A stretch of DNA of 64,000 nucleotides from Sutcliffiella tianshenii. Its GTDB lineage: Bacteria > Bacillota > Bacilli > Bacillales > Bacillaceae_I. Below are positions 44,165 to 54,985 of the stretch, one piece after another (position 1 is the first letter of the stretch; each line of letters starts with the position of its first letter). Location: contig NZ_JAFBED010000004.1 of assembly GCF_016908565.1 (NCBI RefSeq), positions 186,001 to 250,000 on the forward strand, given 5' to 3'. The notes beneath the pieces are model-generated. The model was not told the DNA's origin, ran no database searches, and saw only the letters and a list, made by a program, of their open reading frames with translations. Both the position numbers and the translations under genes were made by a program.

Positions 44165-45703
44165 TTATGACAACTGATAGATTTCGGCGTACTTTTCTTC
44201 CAAATATCTGATGAGGTATTTTGCATCCAGCTCTTCTCCCGTAACTTTGACAATCAACTCGTTCGGAGAGTAGAGTTTTCCGTGCTGGTGGATGTTCTCT
44301 TTCAGCCATTCCCTGATTGCCATAAAGTCCCCTTGCTCGATCTTGTCGTAGAAATCAGGCATTTCCTTCAAGAACGTATAAAGGATCTGTGCTGCATACA
44401 GGTTTCCAAGTGAATAGGATGGGAAGTATCCGAATCCGCCAAAGGACCAGTGGATATCCTGCAAAACACCAAGCGTATCAGTAGGCGGTGTGATTCCCAA
44501 GTAATCTTCAAACTTCTGATTCCATACTTGTGGCAGGTCCTTGACTTCAATCTCTCCGCCAAACAGTGCTTTTTCAATTTCATATCTGATCATGATATGC
44601 AGATTATAGGTCAGTTCATCCGCTTCCACCCGGATCAGTGATGCATCCACACGGTTTGTGGCACGGTAGAAGTCATCCAGTGAAACATCATTCAACTGAT
44701 CTGGGAAATGGTTTTGCAGATCACTATAGAAGTAGGTCCAGAACTCTTTGGAGCGCCCTACCATGTTCTCGAGGAATCGTGATTGTGATTCATGAATGCC
44801 AAATGAAGTCCCTCGGCGAATCACCGTACCTTCATAATCTGTGTTCACGCCCTGCTCGTACATGCCATGTCCTGCTTCATGGATCGTGCCAAAAATGGCA
44901 GAACGGACATTATCCTTCTGATAGCGGGTAGTAATACGGACATCCCCTGTGTTCACTGATTGGGCAAAAGGGTGGACCGTCTCGTCCAGACGTCCGCCTT
45001 CCATATCAAAACCGATCAATGGCAGAATATACGCATTGAATTTCTTCTGGGCTTCCACATCATATTCCTGTGCAAAGATATCCTCGCGAGGCTGTGCATT
45101 TGAAGCCTTGATTCTATTTAATAGATCTACACTCTTTTCACGAAGCTCCTTGAATAATGGATCTAGCTTTTCCACCCTCAATCCTGGCTCATATTCGTTC
45201 AACAGTGCGTTGTAAGGATGACCTTCATAGCCATAGTACTCCGCAAACTTCTTTTTGAAAGCAAGGACCTTCTCCAGAACTGGTGCAAAGGAGGCAAAAT
45301 CATTTTTATCCCTTGCTTCCTCCCATGCCTGGTTCGCGTTGTTCACCAGGATCACATATTCCTGATACTCATCAGCCGGGATCGTTTTGGACTTTTCATA
45401 ATTTTTCTTGCGTTCTTTTACACAAGCTTTGGTCACTTCATCCAACTGAGCCCAAACATCATCAGCTGTCAGGAATTCCAATACTTCTCCCATTTCTTCA
45501 GAGATGGAGAGTTTGAAGGACTCAGTTGAAAGTGTCCCGATCGCTTTTGCAAAAAGGGCACGCCCCTTTTTCGGTGCCTTCGTTTTTGAATCCCAGCCAA
45601 GCAGGCCAAGGACATCACTATAATGACAAAGCTTTTCATCAAGCTTTTTGAACTGCTCGACCTTCAATTGAACCTTTTCATCTAATACAGGTACTGTTGA
45701 CAT
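44165..45703 (-). CDS. M32 family carboxypeptidase (Taq-type)
   Basis: Zinc carboxypeptidase of family M32, 512 residues, nearly all helical. The zinc motif GTIHEAGHGMYEQG (HExxH) and the downstream RGTSFGIHESQSRFLEN, with its Glu ligand, are the family signature. It removes C-terminal residues from peptides, with broad specificity in characterised homologues. B. subtilis has the homologue YpwA. It stands between the small lipoprotein gene and mccB. Confidence 0.93.
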   Translation of the reverse strand: MSTVPVLDEKVQLKVEQFKKLDEKLCHYSDVLGLLGWDSKTKAPKKGRALFAKAIGTLSTESFKLSISEEMGEVLEFLTADDVWAQLDEVTKACVKERKKNYEKSKTIPADEYQEYVILVNNANQAWEEARDKNDFASFAPVLEKVLAFKKKFAEYYGYEGHPYNALLNEYEPGLRVEKLDPLFKELREKSVDLLNRIKASNAQPREDIFAQEYDVEAQKKFNAYILPLIGFDMEGGRLDETVHPFAQSVNTGDVRITTRYQKDNVRSAIFGTIHEAGHGMYEQGVNTDYEGTVIRRGTSFGIHESQSRFLENMVGRSKEFWTYFYSDLQNHFPDQLNDVSLDDFYRATNRVDASLIRVEADELTYNLHIMIRYEIEKALFGGEIEVKDLPQVWNQKFEDYLGITPPTDTLGVLQDIHWSFGGFGYFPSYSLGNLYAAQILYTFLKEMPDFYDKIEQGDFMAIREWLKENIHQHGKLYSPNELIVKVTGEELDAKYLIRYLEEKYAEIYQLS

Positions 45704-45795
45704 ATTACTCCCCCTAATTGATTATTAAGAAAATTATGTACATTCCCAATTATTATAACAGATTTGTTTCGTATTGCGAATAAAAAAGTTTGGAC

Positions 45796-45832
45796 AAAAA
45801 AACCTCCAAAAGCGCAAGGCTTCAGGAGGTTT
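45796..45832 (-). terminator. Terminator after mccB
   Basis: Minus strand AAACCTCC, 17-nt loop, GGAGGTTTTTTTG, 5 nt behind the mccB stop; closes the yrrT-mtnN-mccA-mccB operon. Confidence 0.8.
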
Positions 45833-45837
45833 ACTCA

Positions 45838-47899
<2,062 letters not shown>

Positions 47900-47925
47900 A
47901 TCGTTTCCCCTTCACGTGAAGCTGA

Positions 47926-48627
47926 TTATGCTTGTTTCAGCTCGTTCAGCATATTCTCAATCAGCATGGATGAATGCAATGCAGCTTTACTTAAGAACTG
48001 GTCAAAGCTGATATTGGATTCTTTCCCTGCAATATCAGATAATGCACGGATGACCACAAATGGAACCTTAAATGAATGGCATACCTGTGCAATCGCAGCG
48101 GCCTCCATCTCAGCAGCCTGAAGGTCCGGCATCTTTTCGCGGACAGCCTCCACTCTTACTGGATCATTCATAAATGAATCACCCGTTGCAATCAATCCTT
48201 CCACCACCTGCATCCCCGATACATGCTTGGAAGCAGATTTTGCCACCTCTATCAGCTTCGCATCCGCTTCAAATGCTGCCGGCAGACCAGGAACCTGACC
48301 ATACTCATATCCAAAAGCAGTCACATCCACATCATGATGACGGACCTCTGTGGAGATCACTACGTCCCCTACGTTAAGCTGTGGTGAAAAACCGCCCGCA
48401 GAACCAGTATTGATCACAGCATCCGGATGAAACCTTTCCAGCAACAAAGCCGTGCTTAATGCAGCATTCACTTTCCCGATCCCGGATTTGGACAGCACCA
48501 CATCCACACCATTCAAGCTGCCACTGTAGTACTCACAACCAGCCACAGTTGTCGTATCCATTCCTTCTATTTTTTCACGCATGATTGTTACTTCTTCTTC
48601 CATTGCTCCGATGATTGCTACTTTCAT
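47926..48627 (-). CDS. mtnN: MtnN, methylthioadenosine/S-adenosylhomocysteine nucleosidase
   Basis: Cleaves adenine from methylthioadenosine and S-adenosylhomocysteine. The 233-residue protein starts [16 protein letters not shown] and has [23 protein letters not shown] (ribose-binding Glu) and the catalytic Asp in [13 protein letters not shown]. It supplies S-ribosylhomocysteine and so homocysteine to mccA/mccB in the same operon. Confidence 0.96.
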   Translation of the reverse strand: MKVAIIGAMEEEVTIMREKIEGMDTTTVAGCEYYSGSLNGVDVVLSKSGIGKVNAALSTALLLERFHPDAVINTGSAGGFSPQLNVGDVVISTEVRHHDVDVTAFGYEYGQVPGLPAAFEADAKLIEVAKSASKHVSGMQVVEGLIATGDSFMNDPVRVEAVREKMPDLQAAEMEAAAIAQVCHSFKVPFVVIRALSDIAGKESNISFDQFLSKAALHSSMLIENMLNELKQA

Positions 48628-48706
48628 TGCAGTTTCCCTCTTTTCATTGTATTAGCCATTTCCGATCGGCCAGCTTCTTTTGAAAAGAGAGTCGCCGTCA
48701 TCATAG

Positions 48707-49348
48707 CTATTGTTTGATTGCTTCCATTACCCAGACAAAATGATTAAAACGCTGAAACTCCACAGTAAATCCATTTTTATTGAAGATTTCCTGCAGCACT
48801 TCCATCGTTGTATAGTACTCTGATTTCAAATCGTTCGCCAAGTTAAAAAACTCATGCTTTTCTGCCTGTTCAATTGTTGCAGAGTAAGCGTCCTTATTCT
48901 CGAACACTGTATCAGCAAATACTATTTTACCACCTTTATCAAGTAAGTTTCCATAGTGCTGTACAGCTTCTTCTTTTTCCGTATCTGTCAGATGATGAAA
49001 CGCATAAGTGCTGACAATCGATTGAATCTGTTCCGGTGGTGCCGGGAAGTTCAAAAAGTCCCCATCCTGCAGTTTCATATTTTCCGGAAGCTTCTCAGCA
49101 GCCTTTTCACGCATCGATGCCGACGGCTCCACTCCATAGACCGTCAAGCCTTTTTTGATAAGTTCGTTAGTCAAATTACCAGTCCCCACACCGAATTCTA
49201 GAACCGGACCATGAGCTTTTGAAGTTACGTCCGCCAAAATATCCTGATACCCCCGGAATACCTCTGCATACTCCTTATCCGTCCCACTTACCGTCGCATC
49301 ATAATAATTTGCCCAATCATTAAACAACTCAACAAATTCCCTGCCCAT
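48707..49348 (-). CDS. yrrT: YrrT, AdoMet-dependent methyltransferase
   Basis: Class I methyltransferase, 213 residues, with SAM motif VLEFGVGTGNLTNELIK and VYGVEPSASMREKA. It corresponds to YrrT, the first gene of the B. subtilis yrrT-mtnN-mccA-mccB-yrhC operon. The substrate is unknown; it may create the S-adenosylhomocysteine that the operon recycles. A 78-nt gap without a promoter separates it from mtnN. Confidence 0.9.
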   Translation of the reverse strand: MGREFVELFNDWANYYDATVSGTDKEYAEVFRGYQDILADVTSKAHGPVLEFGVGTGNLTNELIKKGLTVYGVEPSASMREKAAEKLPENMKLQDGDFLNFPAPPEQIQSIVSTYAFHHLTDTEKEEAVQHYGNLLDKGGKIVFADTVFENKDAYSATIEQAEKHEFFNLANDLKSEYYTTMEVLQEIFNKNGFTVEFQRFNHFVWVMEAIKQ

Positions 49349-49375
49349 GAATCATCACTCCACATAATTTTATAT

Positions 49376-49405
49376 ATTATATAATTCCTATCTGTATAGT
49401 GTGAA
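49376..49405 (-). promoter_or_regulatory. Promoter of the yrrT operon, with a possible CymR-type site
   Basis: Minus strand TTCACA, 18 nt, TATAAT. The spacer contains TAGGAATTATA, similar to part of the operator of CymR, the cysteine regulator that controls this operon in B. subtilis. The promoter is convincing; the operator is tentative. Confidence 0.55.
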
Positions 49406-49513
49406 TTAAAACTTACTGACCCTAATCTAACATATTTCCCTATTTTCATCAACGGATTTGTTTGGTACGATGGGAGGGAAAAAAGCTATTTTATATAAGG
49501 TGGGCGGGATTCT

Positions 49514-49722
49514 ATGAATTTGGAATTTAAACTGATAGAGGATAAAGTCGAGTTTTTCGAAGCACTCGATATCAAGGAATTAGAAAAAAAATCAACGAAA
49601 AGGTCGACCAGAACCGGGCCATCATGCTCGGCGTACACTCCGTATCGCATCAGATGCATGTGGACGGTGATGGCAGGCGTTTTTATAGTGCTGTTGTGCA
49701 TTTTCGGATGGTTGGGAGATAG
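49514..49722 (+). pseudogene. yrzA: yrzA (DUF2536) split by a one-base change in an A8 run
   Basis: The first 26 codons (MNLEFKLIEDKVEFFEALDI, KELEKK) are the start of a DUF2536 protein. After eight A residues at 49584-49591, the family sequence continues in the -1 frame as INEKVDQNRAIMLGVHSVSH then MHVDGDGRRFYSAVVHFRMV, ending at TAG 49722. With nine A residues the gene would be a normal 69-residue YrzA. The zero frame instead runs to 49732 with unrelated sequence. Sequencing error, a real frameshift, or slippage on A AAA AAA are all possible. Neighbours match the yrrT/yrrS locus. Confidence 0.85.
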
Positions 49723-49742
49723 CATGACGTGAGGCTGTTTGT

Positions 49743-50738
49743 TTAGGCATTGGAGGATGCCTGGATGAGCAGCTTGTTGTTTTTTATTAGGAGGTATTTT
49801 CGGTTTCTTGTCGTCCCCAAGATCGGTAAATTCTGAGAAGTAAGTATCTTTGCAGCTACAGAGCGGGAATTCAGTTGAAGAAAAGACCTTAATTCTTTGT
49901 TAGAGATTGTATCTCCCATTAGAAGTGCATAGTCCCGGATTACATGTATGTGTGCCGTAGCACTCGAAAATTGACATTGCCTGCAGAACCAAAATTTACG
50001 GGCTCTTTCCATAGGGATCTTTTTACAAGAAGGACATTGAACACCTTTTTCGATCTCAAAAGGTTCTATTTTCAATTGGGTTAATGGTGAGGTTGCTAGG
50101 GGGGTATCTTGTTTTAGGATAAGTTTAGACAGTCTTTTTAAATCTTTGTCCGTGAAGACCTTGCCGGAGTATTTTTTTTCAAATGATCCTGTCAGGTTGT
50201 GAATATTAGAATGTCTGGACACTTTCTCATACACATATTTATCTGCGTTAATCAACCTGGCATGATTATTCGCGATTATTACTTGATATTCTATCGTCAT
50301 TATCGGGAAGTTATGTTTGGAAAGCCAATCATGTAGTTGCGCCCTCTGTCTCTTCGCCTGTGTTATCGGGCATTCCATTCTATCCACTTTATCTTCATAG
50401 GTCCGGATCAATTGGTTTTGTTTATAGCAGAATTCCAAATCACCGATAATGTTTTTAATTTCGAGGATCAAATAGTACCAAGGAGTGACTAGCAGTGTAT
50501 CGATTTGAAAAAATCTACCTAAGGAATCCTTCAGGCGTATACCATTAAAAATATGATACTCACTCATTGATAAAAAGCTTAAATAATAATCAACTGCCAT
50601 TTCACCACGATATCCTGCCTGATGTTTCAGAAATTCACTTGAGGCCAATCGATATTTAGGATTTTTCTCAGATAGACGATCCATCACACTTTCTAATTTC
50701 AATAGATACAATGATTTATCACGTTTTTTAAGTATCAT
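49743..50738 (-). CDS. NERD-domain protein with zinc ribbon
   Basis: A 331-residue protein. Residues about 25-150 form a nuclease-related domain (NERD): HQAGYRGEMAVDYYLSFL, FQIDTLLVTPWYYLILEIKN and ECPITQAKRQRAQLHDWL, with the E, D and ExK residues expected of the PD-(D/E)XK-like core. A C-terminal zinc ribbon has CPSCKKIP and FWFCRQC (about residues 238-265). It is a stand-alone form, common in Bacillaceae, of unknown role. It lies behind the second 21-bp array and is not in B. subtilis at this place, so it may be an insertion between yrzA and yrrS. Confidence 0.85.
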   Translation of the reverse strand: MILKKRDKSLYLLKLESVMDRLSEKNPKYRLASSEFLKHQAGYRGEMAVDYYLSFLSMSEYHIFNGIRLKDSLGRFFQIDTLLVTPWYYLILEIKNIIGDLEFCYKQNQLIRTYEDKVDRMECPITQAKRQRAQLHDWLSKHNFPIMTIEYQVIIANNHARLINADKYVYEKVSRHSNIHNLTGSFEKKYSGKVFTDKDLKRLSKLILKQDTPLATSPLTQLKIEPFEIEKGVQCPSCKKIPMERARKFWFCRQCQFSSATAHIHVIRDYALLMGDTISNKELRSFLQLNSRSVAAKILTSQNLPILGTTRNRKYLLIKNNKLLIQASSNA

Positions 50739-50837
50739 ACATTCCCTCCTTTTCTAATTACCAATATTTTCGACACGCATAGACAAATTCCTCCCTACTT
50801 ATATAGAATTTTTTTGAGTGCTGATTTGGATTATTTT

Positions 50838-50966
50838 TATATCGGTCCAAAATGTAACTTTATCGATCCGTTTTGAGGGGTTATCGAGCGGAAACACGGA
50901 CTAAACGATCCATAATCAATAGTTTACGATCCAAAACACCATATTATCGATCCATTTACCTTTTTA
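50838..50966. repeat. Array B: six cores at exact 21-bp spacing upstream of the NERD gene
   Basis: Cores ATCGGTCC, ATCGATCC, ATCGAGCG, AACGATCC, TACGATCC and ATCGATCC begin at 50841, 50862, 50883, 50904, 50925 and 50946, each exactly 21 bp after the last, mostly preceded by TT. The linkers are unrelated. Stop codons interrupt the plus frames and the minus frames that I read, so a peptide repeat is unlikely. It lies between the yrrS terminator and the NERD gene; nothing else is visible in this 327-nt gap. Confidence 0.88.
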
Positions 50967-51014
50967 TTCCAAAAACTTTTTTACCAAAACCATTATTTTA
51001 GAAATGACCTGAAC

Positions 51015-51049
51015 AAAAAAAACAGACCCACCCATTCCAGGCAGATCTG
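51015..51049 (-). terminator. Terminator after yrrS
   Basis: Minus strand CAGATCTGCC, loop TGGAAT, GGGTGGGTCTG with G-U pairs, followed by eight T residues, 16 nt behind the yrrS stop. Confidence 0.75.
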
Positions 51050-51065
51050 CTCCTCCAACATAATT

Positions 51066-51785
51066 TTACAACGACTTCACCTGTTCCACTTTCGTCGGCT
51101 TCCATCCTTTGCCGGTTACCCATTCAAGGTAGACCTTGAAGTTTTCGCCCGAGGCTTTGTTCTTGATGGATGCGATGGAATGGTGTTCGCTGCCGCCGTT
51201 ACCCAAGAAGTATAGTGTATAGTCGCCACTTGCAAGGCCTGTTGCCGCTGAGACTGCTTTCAGCTTTTCATCCCAGTCCACATGGCCTTCCTGATAAACG
51301 GATGTGTGCGGTTCTGATTGGGATGTTCCGACTGGCCCCCAGCCAGGGTTGGTCATCGTCTTGATGACATTCGGATCATCGGAGTTCTCAGAAACCTCTG
51401 TTTCACTTTCTTCATTTTCTGTATCTTCATCAGTATTCTCTTCGGCATCTTCTTCATCCGCCGGCTTTTCTTCGTCTTCAGGCTTTTCTTCATCTTCAGG
51501 TTTGGATTCAGATTCCTCTTCTTCCTTAGCGGCCTTATCCTCTTCCTCTTCAGGAGCGGATTCTTCGTCTTCCTCGGCAGCCTTATCATTATTCTCGGCA
51601 GATCCGTTCAGCTCTTGTTCGTTGGTGCTTACCTGCTTGTCGTCTGACTTTCCGAAGAACAATTGAGTGCCCAGGAAAATGATGAAAATGAATACAAGAC
51701 CAATCAACACATTCAATATGAGATTGCTTTTTTTGCGCTTTGTCGTTCGGCCATAACGTGAGCCATCTCTATAATTTAAAGACAA
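51066..51785 (-). CDS. yrrS: YrrS, DUF1510 membrane-anchored protein
   Basis: A 239-residue YrrS protein: basic N-terminus (residues 1-22), one membrane helix (about 24-44), a long extracellular Glu/Asp/Lys-rich disordered segment with repeats of PEDEEK, and a conserved C-terminal DUF1510 domain (about 150-239, NPGWGPVGTSQSEPH, GSEHHSIASIKN). It follows pbpI as in B. subtilis, where the two form an operon, so a role linked to the cell wall is inferred. Biochemical function unknown. Confidence 0.92.
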   Translation of the reverse strand: MSLNYRDGSRYGRTTKRKKSNLILNVLIGLVFIFIIFLGTQLFFGKSDDKQVSTNEQELNGSAENNDKAAEEDEESAPEEEEDKAAKEEEESESKPEDEEKPEDEEKPADEEDAEENTDEDTENEESETEVSENSDDPNVIKTMTNPGWGPVGTSQSEPHTSVYQEGHVDWDEKLKAVSAATGLASGDYTLYFLGNGGSEHHSIASIKNKASGENFKVYLEWVTGKGWKPTKVEQVKSL

Positions 51786-51879
51786 TCCAAGTCCCTCCTA
51801 TGCAAAGCAGTTATTAGTATAATTACAATAGTTAATTGTAACACCATTGCGCCCGCTTGCACAGTGAAAAGGATTGGCA

Positions 51880-53673
51880 TTATCTTTCTAGCATTTCCCA
51901 GTCGTGAATACTTTTGACAACATCGTGGTAGACACTTGATACATTATTTTCATAGAGCACATCAAGTTCGACGACGACCATTGCATACTTCGGATTTTGA
52001 AAAGGGAAATATCCTGCAAACCAGCGATTCAAAAGCTCACCGCCGCCCTCCAGTTTTTTGCCTGTTTGTGCGGTACCGCTTTTGCCTGCAACCTCGTAGG
52101 GAAGATCCCTGAAACGCCAGCCTGTCCCTTTCTCATTCACGACCACTTCTCTAAGAAGATGCTGCAGCTGCATGACGGTGTATTTAGAAAGCCGCTCCTC
52201 CTGCTCCATATCCTGATCAGGAAAGGAATAGAGTGTGGCGCCATTTTTATAGACAATATCACTGACAAGCTTCACTTCTTCCGCACGTCCCCCCCGAGCG
52301 ATGGTTGCCATCATGTTTGCCACAGCCAGTGGTGTGACACGGACTTCCTTTTGACCGATGGAGGTCTGTGCGACTGCCAGACTCACCTTTTTGTCTTTAT
52401 CGTCATGCCATACCACACCTTTTTCCTCGGCCGGGATCTGGGAGAATCCATCAAAATGAAACACATCACCCTTCCACCCGACTTTGGTTGACAGGCCAAG
52501 GATTTTGGCGTAGGCATCAATTGTATCCGGATTGACCTCCACCAACTGCTTTCCGAGTTCGCCAAAGGTATGGTTGCAGCTTGAGGCAAAGCTGTCCTCA
52601 AAGTTCAGCACACCTTTACGCTCTTTCTCTTCCGATAAAAGCTCGCCTTGTATATCCAGGTCACAATTAAAGGTGGACTCGTCATTCACGATGTTCTCCT
52701 CCATGGCAGCTGCAGCGATGACGGTCTTGAAAACCGAACCCGGAAAATGCCTCTCGAGCATCACATTTTTCGCACCTTCATCGTCAAAAGGAGCTCCAGG
52801 ATTCAAAGCAGGCCGTGAAGCCATGGCAAGGATCTCATTCGTTTCGATGTCCAAGAGGACGAGCCCGCCTTTTTTCACCTGATAATCATTGAAGATCCGT
52901 TCTGTCATCTGCTGAAGGTCCTTGTCTATCGTCGTTTTGACTGAAACTGGATGATAGGGGTTGGATGGTCCCGTATAGCGGACATCTATCCCAAACAGCG
53001 GCCCACCGAATCGGTCCACATGGTATAAAAGTTTTGTTTCCCCTTCTGGAAGGAGAAATTCGTCAAAAGCCTGCTCGAGGCCAGTGATTCCGATCGGCGT
53101 CTTTGGGGAATAGTTCTCTTTGGACACTTTTTCCTTATAGCGCTTCAGAAATTCACCCTCATTTTCACCTGTCATCCCGATTACCTGCTGCGCCACCTGA
53201 TCGTCCAGCTTGAACTGTCGATATAGTGCGACAACACCCGGAAAATCCAGTTGATTGATTTTTTTCATCTGCTCCTCATCCAGCTTGACGGGACCATGGA
53301 ATTCAGAAACGACCACCGGCTTTTCCGCATCTTCCAAGAGCCTATCTATGCTCGAGGTGGACATCCCAAGAATGGAAGCAAGCTCCTCCTTCGGCCAGTC
53401 CAGCCCGTTCAGGAACGGAAAAAGGATCAAGCTTGGATAATAGTCATGTGTGAGGGGATTGCCGTGGCGATCGATGAATCTGCCACGTCCTTCATCTATT
53501 ATCATGGATTGGGTACGCTGTTTGACGCTTGCCTCTATGAGGTTGACCCTTGAATCGGAAAAGGATTCCGTGCTGACCAATTGAATCTGTACGAGCCTTC
53601 CGACGAGTCCGATAAATATCAGTATGATTGCAATTCCGAGCTTCCCTATTCGTCCTCTTATTAATCGTTGCAT
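51880..53673 (-). CDS. pbpI: Penicillin-binding protein PbpI (YrrR)
   Basis: Class B penicillin-binding protein (transpeptidase), 597 residues. It has an N-terminal membrane anchor (about 10-28), a PBP dimer domain (about 40-215) and the transpeptidase domain with PGSVFKTVIAA (SxxK, active Ser), ASSCNHTFG (SxN) and EVAGKSGTAQTG (KSGT). The start is ATG 53673 (MQRLIRGRIGKLG); the frame is open 13 codons more. Its ribosome-binding site GAGGTG is part of the greA terminator stem (see below). B. subtilis PbpI is controlled by sigma-I and sigma-A; no such site was recognised here. Confidence 0.93.
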   Translation of the reverse strand: MQRLIRGRIGKLGIAIILIFIGLVGRLVQIQLVSTESFSDSRVNLIEASVKQRTQSMIIDEGRGRFIDRHGNPLTHDYYPSLILFPFLNGLDWPKEELASILGMSTSSIDRLLEDAEKPVVVSEFHGPVKLDEEQMKKINQLDFPGVVALYRQFKLDDQVAQQVIGMTGENEGEFLKRYKEKVSKENYSPKTPIGITGLEQAFDEFLLPEGETKLLYHVDRFGGPLFGIDVRYTGPSNPYHPVSVKTTIDKDLQQMTERIFNDYQVKKGGLVLLDIETNEILAMASRPALNPGAPFDDEGAKNVMLERHFPGSVFKTVIAAAAMEENIVNDESTFNCDLDIQGELLSEEKERKGVLNFEDSFASSCNHTFGELGKQLVEVNPDTIDAYAKILGLSTKVGWKGDVFHFDGFSQIPAEEKGVVWHDDKDKKVSLAVAQTSIGQKEVRVTPLAVANMMATIARGGRAEEVKLVSDIVYKNGATLYSFPDQDMEQEERLSKYTVMQLQHLLREVVVNEKGTGWRFRDLPYEVAGKSGTAQTGKKLEGGGELLNRWFAGYFPFQNPKYAMVVVELDVLYENNVSSVYHDVVKSIHDWEMLER

Positions 53674-53678
53674 ATAAA

Positions 53679-53709
53679 AACACCTCGTCAACAGTTTGGA
53701 CGAGGTGTT
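53679..53709 (-). terminator. greA terminator that contains the pbpI ribosome-binding site
   Basis: Minus strand AACACCTCGTC, loop CAAACTGTT, GACGAGGTGTT followed by TTTAT and then the pbpI ATG. The 11-bp stem is perfect. The GAGGTG in the 3' arm is also the only ribosome-binding site for pbpI (7 nt spacing). Confidence 0.85.
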
Positions 53710-53733
53710 CATTATTTAACCTTATAAAGGCTA

Positions 53734-54207
53734 TTATTTTATCGATACGATTTTCACGTTCATTTCTCCGCCTGGAGTCTGGATCGCTACTTCATCTCCG
53801 ACTCTTTTGCCCATCAGTGAGCTTCCCATTGGGGATTCGTTCGAGATGTTTCCTTCGAAAGGATCTGCTTCAGCACTACCCACGATGGTGTATGTTTCTT
53901 CTTCACCATCAGGCAGCTCCATGAAAGTGACTGTTTTGCCCAATCCGACTGCATCTGTATCTTTGTCTTCCTGGATGATTTTTGCGTTGCGTACCATTTG
54001 CTCCAAAAGAGTGATACGACCTTCCACGAAAGCTTGCTCTTCTTTTGCGGAATCATATTCAGAGTTCTCGGATAGGTCCCCGAAGCTGCGCGCGATCTTG
54101 ATGCGCTCCACCACTTCTTTGCGTCGTACGCTTTTCAGGTTTTCGAGTTCCTGCTCAAGCTTCTCTTTCCCTGCTTGAGTCATTGGATATACTTTCTCTT
54201 GTGCCAT
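53734..54207 (-). CDS. greA: Transcription elongation factor GreA
   Basis: Rescues backtracked RNA polymerase by stimulating transcript cleavage. The 157-residue protein starts [20 protein letters not shown], has the coiled coil with the acidic tip [19 protein letters not shown] (about residues 38-56) and a C-terminal FKBP-like domain. It precedes pbpI and follows udk by 138 nt. Confidence 0.97.
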   Translation of the reverse strand: MAQEKVYPMTQAGKEKLEQELENLKSVRRKEVVERIKIARSFGDLSENSEYDSAKEEQAFVEGRITLLEQMVRNAKIIQEDKDTDAVGLGKTVTFMELPDGEEETYTIVGSAEADPFEGNISNESPMGSSLMGKRVGDEVAIQTPGGEMNVKIVSIK

Positions 54208-54345
54208 GACTAATCACTCCTTCTAGTAATTGCATTCCCCAATTTACTTTCCTTTTATGTAAATGTGGAAAAAGATGTACCCATCAAATGGAATACATCG
54301 ACGTTCTATCCACAATTGGAAAATTCTCTAACTTCTCATATGTTA

Positions 54346-54981
54346 TTACAAAATGTCATTTTGTTCAAGAATTGTTTGAATTTTTGTTACCATTAAATCG
54401 ATGGCAACATGATTTTGCCCGCCTTCAGGGATGATAATATCGGCATAGCGCTTCGTCGGTTCGATGAATTGATTGTGCATCGGCCGCACCACGGTCACAT
54501 ACTGCTCGATGACAGAATCGATCGTGCGCCCTCTTTCTTTAATGTCCCTGAGCATTCTACGGATGATGCGGATATCGGCATCCGTATCCACAAAAAGCTT
54601 GATATCCATTAAGTTGCGCAAACGCTCGTCTTCTAATACCAAAATTCCTTCTACAATGATAACTTCCTTCGGCTCGACCTCCACCACCTGGGAGGATCTT
54701 GTGTGAAGGGTATAATCATAAACCGGCTTGTTGACTGAGTCATAGCTTAATAAACTCTCAATATGTTTTATCAGCAGGTCGTTATCGAATGCTAGCGGAT
54801 GATCGTAGTTCGTTTTTAAACGCTCTTCAAAAGCTACATCCGACTGATCCTTGTAATAGTAATCCTGTTCTAGCATCAAGATTGATTTCTCTGTAAAATG
54901 ATCAAATATTGCTTTAGTAACACTCGTCTTTCCCGAGCCTGACCCACCAGCTACACCGATTACGATTGGTCTTTTACCCAT
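54346..54981 (-). CDS. udk: Uridine kinase
   Basis: Phosphorylates uridine and cytidine to the monophosphates in pyrimidine salvage. The 211-residue protein has the P-loop [17 protein letters not shown] and [18 protein letters not shown] and [14 protein letters not shown], all conserved in Udk. It begins 4 nt after the trhP2 stop and is cotranscribed with the tRNA-modification genes. Confidence 0.96.
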   Translation of the reverse strand: MGKRPIVIGVAGGSGSGKTSVTKAIFDHFTEKSILMLEQDYYYKDQSDVAFEERLKTNYDHPLAFDNDLLIKHIESLLSYDSVNKPVYDYTLHTRSSQVVEVEPKEVIIVEGILVLEDERLRNLMDIKLFVDTDADIRIIRRMLRDIKERGRTIDSVIEQYVTVVRPMHNQFIEPTKRYADIIIPEGGQNHVAIDLMVTKIQTILEQNDIL

Positions 54982-54985
54982 CCTG

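Noticed and set aside
49514-49732. Intact 72-residue membrane protein in the zero frame at yrzA
   Set aside because: After the A8 run the zero frame loses all family similarity, while the -1 frame continues DUF2536 without a break.
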